Assembly: GCA_009602725.1 (NCBI GenBank)
Contig: WELB01000099.1
Span: 224,619-257,389 of the forward strand
Direction: 5' to 3'
DNA length: 32,771 nt
From: Spirogloea muscicola
Taxonomy: Eukaryota > Streptophyta > Zygnematophyceae > Spirogloeales > Spirogloeaceae
Shown: piece by piece, positions 7,981 through 15,584 of the stretch
Layout of the letters: the number at the start of each line of letters is the position of its first letter
Position numbering within the stretch: the first letter of the stretch is position 1
Position numbers and translations under genes: made by a program
Notes under the pieces: model-generated
Seen by the model: only the letters and a program-made list of their open reading frames with translations
Databases searched by the model: none
What the model was told of the DNA's origin: nothing

Positions 7981-8850
7981 TAGGAGGCGCGGTCGGCGTG
8001 GCGCTGTCGTGCCACACAGGGTCGAGTGGCAGGTAACGTCGATAGAGCAGATTTGAAACGTTGCCTCCGTGTGAGAGTGCCAATCGCTCACAGCCGCTCT
8101 TTCAATATCAGCGTGAGAGTGCCAACGGTGCCGGTAACCTTACATGATCGTATTGTATCTACCGTTTGGAAGTCCCAAGCGGTACGGGTAACTCCGCTGC
8201 ACTACGTGTAGCTAAGTACGGGCTGAGGCCCTGCGCACGCGCGGCACGCGCCACGCGCGGCACGCGCCACGCGCAGCACGCGCCAGTCTCCTGGACTCGT
8301 ACCCCCATTCGTCAGGCCCGCCCCTCCGGGGGAGGACCTTGGGGGCTACCCTCGTCACACCCTCGTGGGGGAGGGGTGGCAGATGGAACGCTATCAGTAG
8401 TAGGCCGAGGCCAGACTGCTCAGTCGGACCCGTGACGCCAAGAGAGGCACAGCCCTGCTGCTGCCTGCTGCCGTAGCCGCCGCCACAGCTCTGCTGCTGC
8501 CGCCTGCTGCACAGCCCGTCGCCGCAGCTCGCTGCTGCGGGCCTCGCCGGCTCTCTGTAAGTACCAAGGCTGCGCCCCTTGCGTGGACAGCTGCTGACCC
8601 TCGGTCGAGTCGCCGCCTTCCGGCAGTGCCTCAGGGTGGAACTTCCGCTGCGCTATGTGCGCTGTGTGGCTGGCGTTCATCTGTAAGAGGGTTGTCTCCA
8701 AAACACCCTATGTCCGAACTCCAAACAGGACGTTCTGACCCTTAGGGATAGGAACGTACAAGATTAGTAGCAAATTGAGCTTAAACGTTGGAGTCCACGT
8801 GGCAGGCAACGCAACACATTGTGAATAAAGTAAAACACGATAAGTTAGGT
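7981..8850. other. Unassigned transposon flank
   Basis: No domain is recognised. The stretch has a 13-base direct repeat GTGAGAGTGCCAA at 8071 and 8113, a 16-bp tandem repeat at 8236-8283, and CTG/GCC-rich low-complexity sequence at 8455-8545. LTR borders could not be placed. Confidence 0.35.
8236..8283. repeat. 16-bp tandem repeat, three units
   Basis: CACGCGCGGCACGCGC occurs at 8236, 8252 and 8268. The first two units are identical and the third has one substitution. Confidence 0.85.
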
Positions 8851-8939
8851 AGTCATTTTTTTGAAATTAGGAACATCTCTGAGAAGATAGCCAAGTAAGG
8901 GCATGATAATAGAACTTCCGGCCCTGATGATGGGGAGGC

Positions 8940-9440
8940 TATGTCGCAGGTGCTGTTACCACTGCAGAGCCTCGGTTGTTTGACGGCCGTGGGCCGGCAG
9001 CCCCAGTGACGCCGGGAGCACCGGCCGTCGCCCGTACAGCGCTCGGAAGGGCGACCTTCCAGTGCTTGCGTGGGCGGCGCATTTGTACGCGGCCAGCAGC
9101 AGCGGTAGGTAGAGGTCCCAGTTGTCATGCTTGGCTTTTACGTACTTGGCGACCATGTCTTGGACCGTGCGGTTGAGCCATTCCAAGAGCCCGTCTGTTT
9201 GCGGGTGGTAGGGCGTCGTGAAGCTCCGCCAGCTCGTTACACACCCGCTCCATGACTTGGGCGGTGAAGTTGGTGCCGAGGTCCGTCAGGAGTTGCCGGG
9301 GACACATGTGGTGGACTTCACGTCGCGGATGGGGAAGTTGGCCACGCTGTCGGCGGTGGCGTTTGGCAAGGCTGCCCTGATCACCCAGCGCTCAGCTAGT
9401 CGGTGGCCAGCACAACGTACTTGTTGCCCCGTTGGCGGGC
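8940..9440 (-). mobile_element. Ty3/gypsy integrase catalytic core, frameshifted
   Basis: The minus strand shows NKYVVLATD (near 9425), LLTDLGTNFTAQVMERVCNE (9292-9235), then after a frameshift near 9220 TTPYHPQTDGLLEWLNRTVQ, DNWDLYLPLLLAAYKCAAHA and STGRSPFRALYGRRP. The second catalytic Asp (TDLGTNF) and the Glu (LLEWLNRT) are present. The first Asp lies in the separated block at about 9990. A stop follows ATD, so the element is defective. Confidence 0.85.
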
Positions 9441-9443
9441 GTC

Positions 9444-9470
9444 GACAACTTGTCTCATCGACAAGTTGTC
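9444..9470. repeat. Perfect 11-bp hairpin in integrase sequence
   Basis: GACAACTTGTC (9444-9454) and its exact reverse complement GACAAGTTGTC (9460-9470) flank the 5-base spacer TCATC. Confidence 0.85.
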
Positions 9471-9577
9471 CCAGGCGATGAATGAGGGAAGACCACTTCT
9501 TCCGAGGAGCCATGGACAATTATGGCGACTACAAAACGAAGTGGTCTTCGCTCCTCCATCGCCTGGCACAACTTGTC
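9460..9577. repeat. 40-bp inverted duplication
   Basis: The arm at 9460-9499 and the arm at 9538-9577 are reverse complements with 36 of 40 bases matching and a 38-base spacer. Both arms encode the same peptide start (KWSSL.HRL.QLV) on opposite strands, so a coding segment was duplicated in inverted orientation. It lies where gypsy integrase is interrupted. Confidence 0.8.
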
Positions 9578-9859
9578 AATGCCCGCCGACGTAGTCGTGC
9601 GGGTAGCTTAGGGCATTCAAGCCTCCGGCAAGCAAACGTTGCTTGCTATGGAAATGCGGCTATCATCGAGTCTGCAGCGCTTCCAGGCACTCGTGATACA
9701 CCAGCGTGCTGGGTTAGGCTAATGGCTCCCGTGGTGGAGGTCTGGCTCCTCATCTTAGCTTGTCAGATTTGTATGTGCTAACTCGTGAATAACAGTGTTC
9801 CCCTTAGCCAGCTCATTGCCCCGTTATCAGGACTTCTGTAAGGCTCGAATCTTGGCCTC
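9578..9859. other. Unassigned insert between integrase blocks
   Basis: This stretch separates two parts of the integrase that are contiguous in intact elements. No coding domain or repeat was recognised here. Confidence 0.4.
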
Positions 9860-10115
9860 CCATTCAATTTGATGCGTACCGCGCGCCTTTTCTTCGAACT
9901 TCATCCATTCGTTTTTTGGGCTGGCCTCTCCCAGCCACCGCCCTCTCCTGGAAGCGTCCTTCCTTCTCTCTTTCCCTGCCTGTCGCCAGGAAGGGGCCCA
10001 TAATGTCGCATGCCACCAGCTCGAACGGCGCGTGCACAGCGATGGACTGGAGTGAGAGAAACGCTTCCAGGGGAGAAGGCGCGCGGAGCGCACGAAATGA
10101 AAGGGAAGCCAATTC
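9860..10115 (-). mobile_element. Ty3/gypsy integrase, start of catalytic core, plus tail insertion
   Basis: The minus strand shows SIAVHAPFELVACDIMGPFL, the opening of a Ty3/gypsy integrase core with the first catalytic Asp (CDIMGPF). The frame then runs into a stem-loop repeat (9918-9936, GGGCTGGCCTCTCCCAGCC in plus orientation). The rest of the core continues only beyond 9440. Confidence 0.75.
9900..9945 (+). repeat. LINE-tail stem-loop
   Basis: TCATCCATTCG and a T-run precede GGGCTGGCCTCTCCCAGCC (9918-9936) and ACC. The bases after that differ from tails A and B. Confidence 0.7.
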
Positions 10116-10211
10116 AAGCCAAAACGTTATTCAGCCAGAATGTAAGTGCTAGAAAATAAGGCTACATAGAAGGAAGCCCTAGTCTAAGGTGTCTAAGGTA
10201 CCAGGGTGACA

Positions 10212-10425
10212 TCAGTACCCACGGGTGAGCACATCTGAATTCGACAAGCTAACTTGGGGAGCTGGAGCGCCGCCACAAAAGCTGGAGGCCTGACTCAGAG
10301 CGCGCCCTCCACGCTGAGAAATACCCAGAGCAGGAGAGGGCGGGGGCTGGGAGAGGCCAGCCCAAAAGAAAGACTGAAGCAAGTTCGAAAGGGCCAGGGA
10401 AACGCTAAAACACACACGGAATGGA
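10212..10425 (-). mobile_element. LINE C-terminal scrap with stem-loop upstream
   Basis: On the minus strand the frame ends SLSNSDVLTRGY and TGA at 10212, matching the LINE C-terminus. About 80 bases before it is a stem-loop in the same orientation (10363-10345; plus strand GGCTGGGAGAGGCCAGCCC), so one tail was inserted just before another LINE end. A/G-rich sequence with GAAGCAAGTTCGAAAGGGCC (10375-10394) resembles the 5' part of the tail. Confidence 0.55.
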
Positions 10426-10439
10426 AGAGCTACGAAACA

Positions 10440-10760
10440 CTCGGTAACCTTTACTGGAGCGCGCCCGCCTTTGGGGCCGGCAGATCCTTGCGCGTGCCGC
10501 ACGCGAGGCAACTGTCGAGAGCGCGCGCGCCTGTGGGGCTTGCGGATCCTTGTGCGTGCCGCACTCGAGGCTTCTGGCAATGTGAGTGTGGAAGTCCCGC
10601 CGCATCCGCGGCCAGTAGCAGGCGGCGCGCAGCTTCTCCAGGGCTTTTTGAGGAATCCCGAGTAACCGCCCAGGGCGCGGTCGTGGTGGGCGGCAAGGTA
10701 CGCCGCCCAAGGTGTCGTACATCATCGTGAGGCGGGGAAGGGTGGATCGCAAGGCGGGGT
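10440..10760 (-). mobile_element. Ty3/gypsy integrase zinc-binding (HHCC) region
   Basis: The minus strand encodes AAHHDRALGGYSG and, after a frameshift, IPQKALEKLRAACYWPRMRR, DFHTHIARSLECGTHKD, the layout of a gypsy HHCC domain (H..G..G...K....L...YYWP.M...). Further C-terminal units (CLACGTRKDL) follow through a tandem duplication. The frameshift and altered residues show decay. Confidence 0.7.
10455..10570. repeat. Tandem duplication of about 60 bp in the HHCC region
   Basis: Two adjacent units each hold GGATCCTTG or AGATCCTTG, CGTGCCGCAC and GAGGC, and on the minus strand encode CGT(H/R)KD followed by an AP.A.AL stretch. The unit repeats the C-terminal knuckle of the zinc-binding domain. 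Confidence 0.65.
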
Positions 10761-10879
10761 TGCGCCGGCGGGGTCGGCCAGTCCCCGACGTGCAGCCTGG
10801 ACCCGGGTCGGGCGCCTGGCCGCCGGGTGAGGAAGGTGCACCGCCTGGAAGGGCGCGGGCGGCGGTGACGTTGGTGGAG

Positions 10880-11010
10880 TGCTGTAGCCCGGGAGGTTGA
10901 CGTAAGGCGCCAGCGCGAAGATCCAGCGAGCGACGCGGCCCTTGTGCTTGGGTCGCGGGTGTCCCACAGCCCTGCAGCGCCACGTGACTCCGGAACGATG
11001 GTGGTGCGTG
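10880..11010 (-). mobile_element. Ty3/gypsy RNase H end and linker
   Basis: The minus strand encodes HKGRVARWIFALAPYVNLPG, resembling the RNase H to integrase junction of gypsy Pol (GR.ARW...L..Y). It precedes the HHCC region in the expected order. The reverse transcriptase is not present upstream; a stem-loop repeat lies there instead. Confidence 0.55.
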
Positions 11011-11164
11011 AGGAAATAAGGATACTTCCTAATGACGACTAATAAATAAGATGGAGACCAAATGGAATCGTTTTGCAAAACGACTTCGTGCAGCCGTGGA
11101 AGTAAGCGTGGCATTGGCGCAGGGCCCAGGGGTTTAGTGTTTAGGGTGTGGCTCCTTCTTGTAC

Positions 11165-11235
11165 TTTATTCATACTTTTTGGGGCTTTTTCCAGCCCCTA
11201 TCCTCAATGGGCGAGCCCTTCTCCCAGGGGATGGC
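11165..11235 (+). repeat. LINE-tail stem-loop, third variant
   Basis: TTCATACTTTTT leads into GGGGCTTTTTCCAGCCCC (11181-11198), followed by CAATGGGCGAGCCCTTCTCC. The GGCGAGCCCTTCTC end also follows the stem-loop at 14073. This defines a third 3'-end variant. Confidence 0.6.
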
Positions 11236-11272
11236 CAGCACTCGCGCTCATTGGCTGGCCTCGCCTGCTAGC

Positions 11273-11411
11273 TATCAGACTTGCATCTACTGACTAGAGA
11301 TTACTGAGAGTCCGCTTGCTGCTGTCTCAGTTGTTAGCACTCCGGCTCCTTCAGACCTTGTCCATTCCTTCGAGCTGGCCTCTCCCAGCCACCAGTTAAT
11401 CTGGCCGCGCT
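11273..11411 (+). repeat. LINE tail A, complete
   Basis: It starts in the last LINE codons (CTTGCATCTACTGACTAGAG), then GAGTCCGCTTGCTGCTGTCT, TCCGGCTCCTTCAGACCTTG, the stem-loop at 11372-11390 and CCAGTTAATCTGGCCGCGC, ending GCTTC. LINE copy 3 begins directly after it, so the two form a tail-to-head pair. Confidence 0.8.
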
Positions 11412-13075
11412 TGCTTCGGCTGGATGCGCTCCGGTTGCGTCAGGGAGCGGGAGATCGTGGAGACCCCCGCAACCTGAACGCCGCTTCTCCACCAATGAAG
11501 CGTGCCACCAGCGCAAAAAAGCTACGTGGCCCGGCCTATGCCCGCGTGGACGCGCAGCTGCGCGCCCGGCTCCTGGAGCACCTTCAACCGGCTGCCCGCC
11601 TCCCAGAGCTGCAGGATATGCAGCTGGCCCTGGCCATGCTCACCAGAAGCATCGTCCAGCAGCCCCACTACCTTGCGCGGGCTACACCTTCCCTCCCCGC
11701 GGTGCTGGAGGCCTACGCCATGTTCGACACCAGCGTCATGGAGGGCGTGGCGGCCCTCATCCGACACTCGGGCTTCCTCGACTCGACAGCTGCTGTGCAC
11801 CAGGCTGCTCTTCCCCTCAGCCACGGCGGCCTCGGCTGCCGCTCGCTCGCTCGCATCTGCAGGCCAGCGTACCTCGGCAGCTGGGCTCAGGTCGCCACGT
11901 CGGTGGCACAGCGCTTTCTCCAGGATGGGCGGCCCATGTTGCAGCAGGCTGTGGTGGAGGTGGCGACCGGCTCGTTGCCATTTCAGGTGGCGCTCCGCTC
12001 TGCTCAATACGAGTTACTTGCGGAGCACACTGTCCTCGCAGAGAGCGTGGTCCCGTTTGCCCACCTTGCCCACTCCACCGACTCGCAAGCGCAGGCGCGG
12101 TACATGGCGGCAGTCGACAAGGCGGTCTTCACTGCCACGCTGCGGCTCCTCCCTCCGACAGACGTGCGCGGCCATGCTCGGCTGCTGTCGGCCGCGTCCT
12201 CTGGCGCGGCAGCCTGGCTCTGCGCGCTCCCCCTGTACGATGCCCTCAGGATGCCGGATGAACTCTTCCGAACGGCAACCCATCGCCTGCTCGGCCGCCC
12301 TGTCTGCTAGGCGTGCTGCAGTGGGAGTGCGGGGAAGCGGTCGGCGGACCCGGCGGAGCTGGCCGCGCATGTCCTCCGCTGCGCCACTAGAAGAAGTGGC
12401 TCTCCCAATGGGGGCAAGGGCTGTGAGAAGCCAGCCCGAAAGAATTGACAAGAGGTGAACGCACAGTTGCTCACGACCTCCTCCCGGATGCAATGTTCGG
12501 CATCTTCCGGGAGGCCTGATACACTGTGGCGCTGGAGAATACTTCTATCATGCCAATCCTCCAGAGGGCCGACGGACTCCACACGCGCCGAGTCGACTTG
12601 GTGGCGTACACACCGGGCGGCGGCGCGCGCATCATTGCTGATGTGGTCAGCAATGATGATGTGGTCAGATGATGACCGCTCCAATCCGGGGCTCTCTGCC
12701 TCGCGGGCTGGCCACGCTGCGGCGAAAGCCGCTCGCTGCAAGGCGGCCAAACACGCTGCTCACCCGGCTGGGGAAGTTCGTACCCCTGGCCGTGGATGTA
12801 CATGGGGCTCTCGGATCCCAGTGGCTCGACCTGCTGGCCAAGCTTGTGCGGCGTGCTGTGTCCCGCAGGCGAGGTGAGCCGGCTGGCTTCAACGCCTCTA
12901 GCTCATGGGCTCAGGTCTATCGCATGCGCTTATCGGTCTCCCTTCAGTGGTCCTGGCACACGCCTTGCATCTGCGTGCTGGCCGTGCTCTCGCTGCAGAC
13001 TCTGGATTCCGCCAAAGGGATTGTTTTCCGGCAGCTAGTCTGTCGGATTTGAAGCTCCTCGCCCGTCGCTATTGA
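11411..13075 (+). mobile_element. LINE copy 3, longest copy, interrupted by a tail insertion
   Basis: The plus-strand frame 11411-12310 (299 residues) covers the post-RT region (PLSHGGLGCRSLARICRPAY, ATLRLLPPTDVRGHARLLSA, MPDELFRTATHRLLG). Frameshifted pieces follow for the zinc finger, then HTRRVDLVAY and ARIIADVV, GKFVPLAVDVHGALGSQWLD, RMRLSVSLQ and a stop near 13053. A tail B copy interrupts it at 12392-12447. LP.S.GGLG.RS is typical of the region after the RT in LINE ORF2. The RT itself is absent, so this copy is also 5'-truncated. Confidence 0.8.
12392..12447 (-). repeat. Minimal tail B insertion inside LINE copy 3
   Basis: About 55 bases running (minus strand) from CTTGTCAATTCTTTCGGGCT through the stem-loop (12437-12418) to GGGAGAGCCACTTCTT. 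The uninterrupted version of the host LINE is seen at 7530-7590. The flanks AGAAG and AGAGG may be a short imperfect target duplication. Confidence 0.75.
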
Positions 13076-13205
13076 GTGGTCCCTCCCCTCCCCGTTCTGC
13101 CATAGCGCTTCAGGCCCCTCCGGCATTTTGCCCCTTCGACCCTTTGTAAATTCTTTCGGGCTGGCTTTTCACAGCCCTTGCCCCCGTTGGGAGAGCCACT
13201 TCCTA
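13076..13205 (+). repeat. LINE 3' UTR with tail B (attached to copy 3)
   Basis: After the LINE stop come GTGGTCCCTCCCC, GTTCTGCCATAGC, GCCCCTTCGACCC, the stem-loop GGGCTGGCTTTTCACAGCCC (13158-13177), CTTGCCCCCGTTGGGAGAGC and CACTTCC. The same order follows the LINE stop at 15118, which shows that tail B is the genuine 3' UTR of this LINE. Confidence 0.8.
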
Positions 13206-13239
13206 TGCCCGCAGGCCCACCTACGTACAGGTGGCTGTC

Positions 13240-14045
13240 GGCTCCACTTACGAAGTGTTAAGCTTGTTAGCTTAGCTGAGGCAGCAGCTATAGCGCGGCC
13301 AGCGCGCGTGTGGACCGCATGAGCCTGAGAGCGATGGAGCGAGACCGCCAGTCTCATTCGAAAGACCTGAGCGAGGGAGCCGGCAGCATTGAAGCCTGGC
13401 GAATCCGGCCGCCGCTCGATGGCCCGCTGGGCAAGCCGCTGCAGGAGATCCAGCCAGCCACTGCCGAAGACCCCGTGAACGTCAATGACCAGGGCCGCAA
13501 AGGCATCGCCTGGAGGGTGGTCAGCGTACTTGCGCTCCTTACTCCGAGCCGCCAAAGCGACCGCGTGCCCGGCGAGCGTCGCCGACTTTGCGGGGTTGGC
13601 GGAGTCGATGCAATCTGCAGTCACCACATCTGCGATGTTACGCGGACCTCCTCCGGGCGGGATGGCAACTAGGTCAGCGAGGCGGGTGTGAAGCTGTCCT
13701 TAGGCGCCCCGCTGGATGGGCATAGTTGTCGTATTTTCCAATGCCACTTGGTAGCCGGCCTCCAGGAAGACACCCTGCATGGCGTCTCGCAGGAGGTCGT
13801 GTGAACCGGTCCGCTCGCCCCCGTGCGCGCAGCGGAGCATGTGGGCAGCCAGCGCCGCAGGATCATCGTGGCGGGCACCGCACTGGCAATGTTGGACCCC
13901 GACGAGGCAGGGAGGGAGGAGGCCCAGAAGCCGGTGGACCGCCGTCCTGAAAACCTCGTCTGGCATTGTGAGCGCCGCGTAGATTGGGAGCGCTGACAAC
14001 CACGCCGCCACCCCGGGGGAGGAGGCGGAGAGGATCCGGGAGCGC
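13240..14045 (-). mobile_element. LINE copy 5, C-terminal half
   Basis: Minus strand. MPDEVFRTAVHRLLGLLPPC, a finger CQCGARHDDPAALAAHMLRC, a stop, then LADLVAIPPGGGPRNIADVV, KYADHPPGDAFAALVIDVHG, FNAAGSLAQVFRMRLAVSL and HAVHTRAGRAIAAAS, after which it departs from the family. The piece is collinear with copies 1-4 and carries one in-frame stop after QRGA. Confidence 0.75.
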
Positions 14046-14049
14046 TCTC

Positions 14050-14115
14050 AAAGGTGTTGTTCATTCTTTTCTGGGCTGGCTTTTCCAGCCCCTAGGCGAG
14101 CCCTTCTCTCAAAGG
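14050..14115 (+). repeat. LINE-tail stem-loop between two LINE copies
   Basis: TTGTTCATTCTTTTCT leads into GGGCTGGCTTTTCCAGCCCC (14073-14092) and TAGGCGAGCCCTTCTCTC, the third 3'-end variant. It is oriented opposite to the LINE pieces on both sides. Confidence 0.7.
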
Positions 14116-14690
14116 TGCACTCCGCCGAGACCCAGAGGCGGCAGCCATAGCACGGCCTGCTCGCGTGTGGACGGCGTAGGCAAGGGAGCGTTGAAACGAT
14201 ACAGCCAGGCGCATACGGAAGACTTGGGCGAGCGACCCGGCGCCGTTGAAGCCGGGCATCGCCCCTGGCAGACCCGGCCGCCGGTCGGTGGCTTGACGGG
14301 CAAGCCGCTGGAGAAGTTTCAGCCAGCGGCTGCCGAAAGCCCCGTTTACATCCATCGCCAGGGCCGCGAACTCATCACCAACAAGGTGATCGGCATAGTT
14401 TCGCTCCTTGCCCCGGGCCGCCTGGCCGACCGCATGCCCTGCAAACGACGCCGATCTGGTGGGATTGGCGGAGTCGATCAACAAGCAAGCGCGGCCAAAT
14501 TAACTGCTGGCTGGGAGAGGCCAGCCCAAAGGAATGGACAAGGTCTGAAGGAGCCGGAGTGCTAAGGACTGAGACAGCTGCAAGCGGACTCTCAGAACCT
14601 CTAGTCAGTAGTCGATGCAGTCAGTTGTCACCACATCGGCGATTATGCGGGGACCGCCGCCGGGCGGGATGGCGACCAGGTCGGCGCGTC
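14110..14690 (-). mobile_element. LINE copy 4, split by a tail A insertion
   Basis: Minus strand. ADLVAIPPGGGPRIIADVV and VTTDCID (14690-14617), then the insertion, then SANPTRSASFAGHAVGQAA, EFAALAMDVNGAFGSRWL, SLAQVFRMRLAVSFQRSL and AYAVHTRAGRAMAAASGSRR. Removing the insertion and one copy of the 7-bp duplication restores the CIDSANP reading seen uninterrupted in copy 5. Confidence 0.8.
14479..14609 (-). repeat. Tail A insertion with 7-bp target-site duplication
   Basis: A 131-base tail A (minus sense: ACTGACTAGAGG to GCGCTTGCTTGTTG, stem-loop at 14527-14509) lies between AGTCGAT at 14472-14478 and AGTCGAT at 14610-14616. The host is LINE copy 4. This is direct evidence that the short tail moved as a unit. 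Confidence 0.88.
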
Positions 14691-14712
14691 TTTGGGCTGG
14701 CCTTTCCCGCCA
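14691..14712 (+). repeat. Degenerate LINE-tail stem-loop
   Basis: TTTGGGCTGGCCTTTCCCGC keeps the left arm and loop but loses pairing on the right. It joins directly to LINE copy 4. Confidence 0.5.
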
Positions 14713-14855
14713 CTACCTTAAATTGGAAGAGGTTCTCCTTACTATCTTCTTTCCAGCTGCAACTTACTCCGACTTCAGCTGCTGACACGAAATTATTGAA
14801 TTCCGATTCGCTGTAGTCTCGTGCATAGCTCTGTAGTTTTTTGGCCCTTTCTTTT
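14713..14855. other. Short unassigned spacer in the repeat block
   Basis: AT-richer sequence with no recognised domain or stem-loop. Confidence 0.4.
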
Positions 14856-14980
14856 CATTGGGCTTGTCCATTCCTTTGGGCTGGCCTCTCCCAGCCACCA
14901 GTTAATTTGGCCGCGCTTGCTTTTCTTTGGACCTTGTTCTTTCTTTTTGGGCTGGCCTCTCACAGCGGCCTCTCACAGCC
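14856..14980 (+). repeat. Two adjacent LINE-tail stem-loops
   Basis: GGCTTGTCCATTCC leads into the first stem-loop (14878-14896) and CCAGTTAATTTGGCCGCGC, then GACCTTGTTC and a second stem-loop (14949-14966) whose right half GGCCTCTCACAGC is repeated once more. The doubling mirrors that at 4490-4571. Confidence 0.75.
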
Positions 14981-15310
14981 TCCCTTCAGCGCTCCATGGC
15001 CCACGCCTTGCATCTGCGTGCCGGCCGTGCTCTCGCTGCGGCCTCCGGCTTTCGTCAGGGGCATAGTTTTCCGGCAGCTAGTCTGTCGGATTTGAGGCTC
15101 CTCACTCGTAAATACTGAGTGGTCCATCCTCCCCCGTTCTGCCATAGCCTCTTCCGGCCCCGAAGTCGCTGCTTAGCTCGTACTTTGGCCCCTTCGAAGC
15201 TTGTCAATTCTTTTCGGGCTGGCTTCTCACAGCCCTTGCCCCCATTGGGAGAGCCACTTCTTCTCACAGCCATCGCCGTAAAGTGGGAGAGCTGTTCTTC
15301 TAGCAGAAGG
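14981..15310 (+). mobile_element. LINE C-terminus with complete 3' UTR (tail B)
   Basis: The plus strand encodes SLQRSMAHALHLRAGRALAA, SGFRQGHSF and LSDLRLLTRKY, stop at 15118, then GTGGTCCATCC, GTTCTGCCATAGCC, GCCCCTTCGAAGC, the stem-loop GGGCTGGCTTCTCACAGCCC (15216-15235), CTTGCCCCCATTGGGAGAGC and CACTTCTTCTC. The open C-terminus beside an intact UTR makes this the best reference for the element's 3' end. It is 5'-truncated to about 45 codons. Confidence 0.8.
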
Positions 15311-15584
15311 CCTAAGCAGCTGCAGGGAGCCACTCCTGCATAAAGACGAGCTCAGACTCCTCATCAGGCACACTCCGGTCTGTTTGGTCCACGACTGCTA
15401 ATCATAATCATAACCTAACCTCTGTTTGACAGCGGTCGAGTTCGGGACAAATTTTGGCCCTGCCCAAGGAAGGATACGCGCACTTAGCAGAATTTCGGCG
15501 CTGCCCACCGCGAGCGCCGCCCGCGGCGGCTCGCGCGCCGGGATCTGCGGCGCGATTCCCGCGCTGGGGGCCCCGGCGACGGCC

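Noticed and set aside
8236-8283. Regular repeats as a CRISPR array
   Set aside because: The 16-bp units are contiguous without spacers and the genome is eukaryotic.
8420-8701. 93-residue minus-strand frame as a gypsy Gag
   Set aside because: The C-terminal half is translated CTG/GCC repeat, and there is no zinc knuckle or capsid motif.
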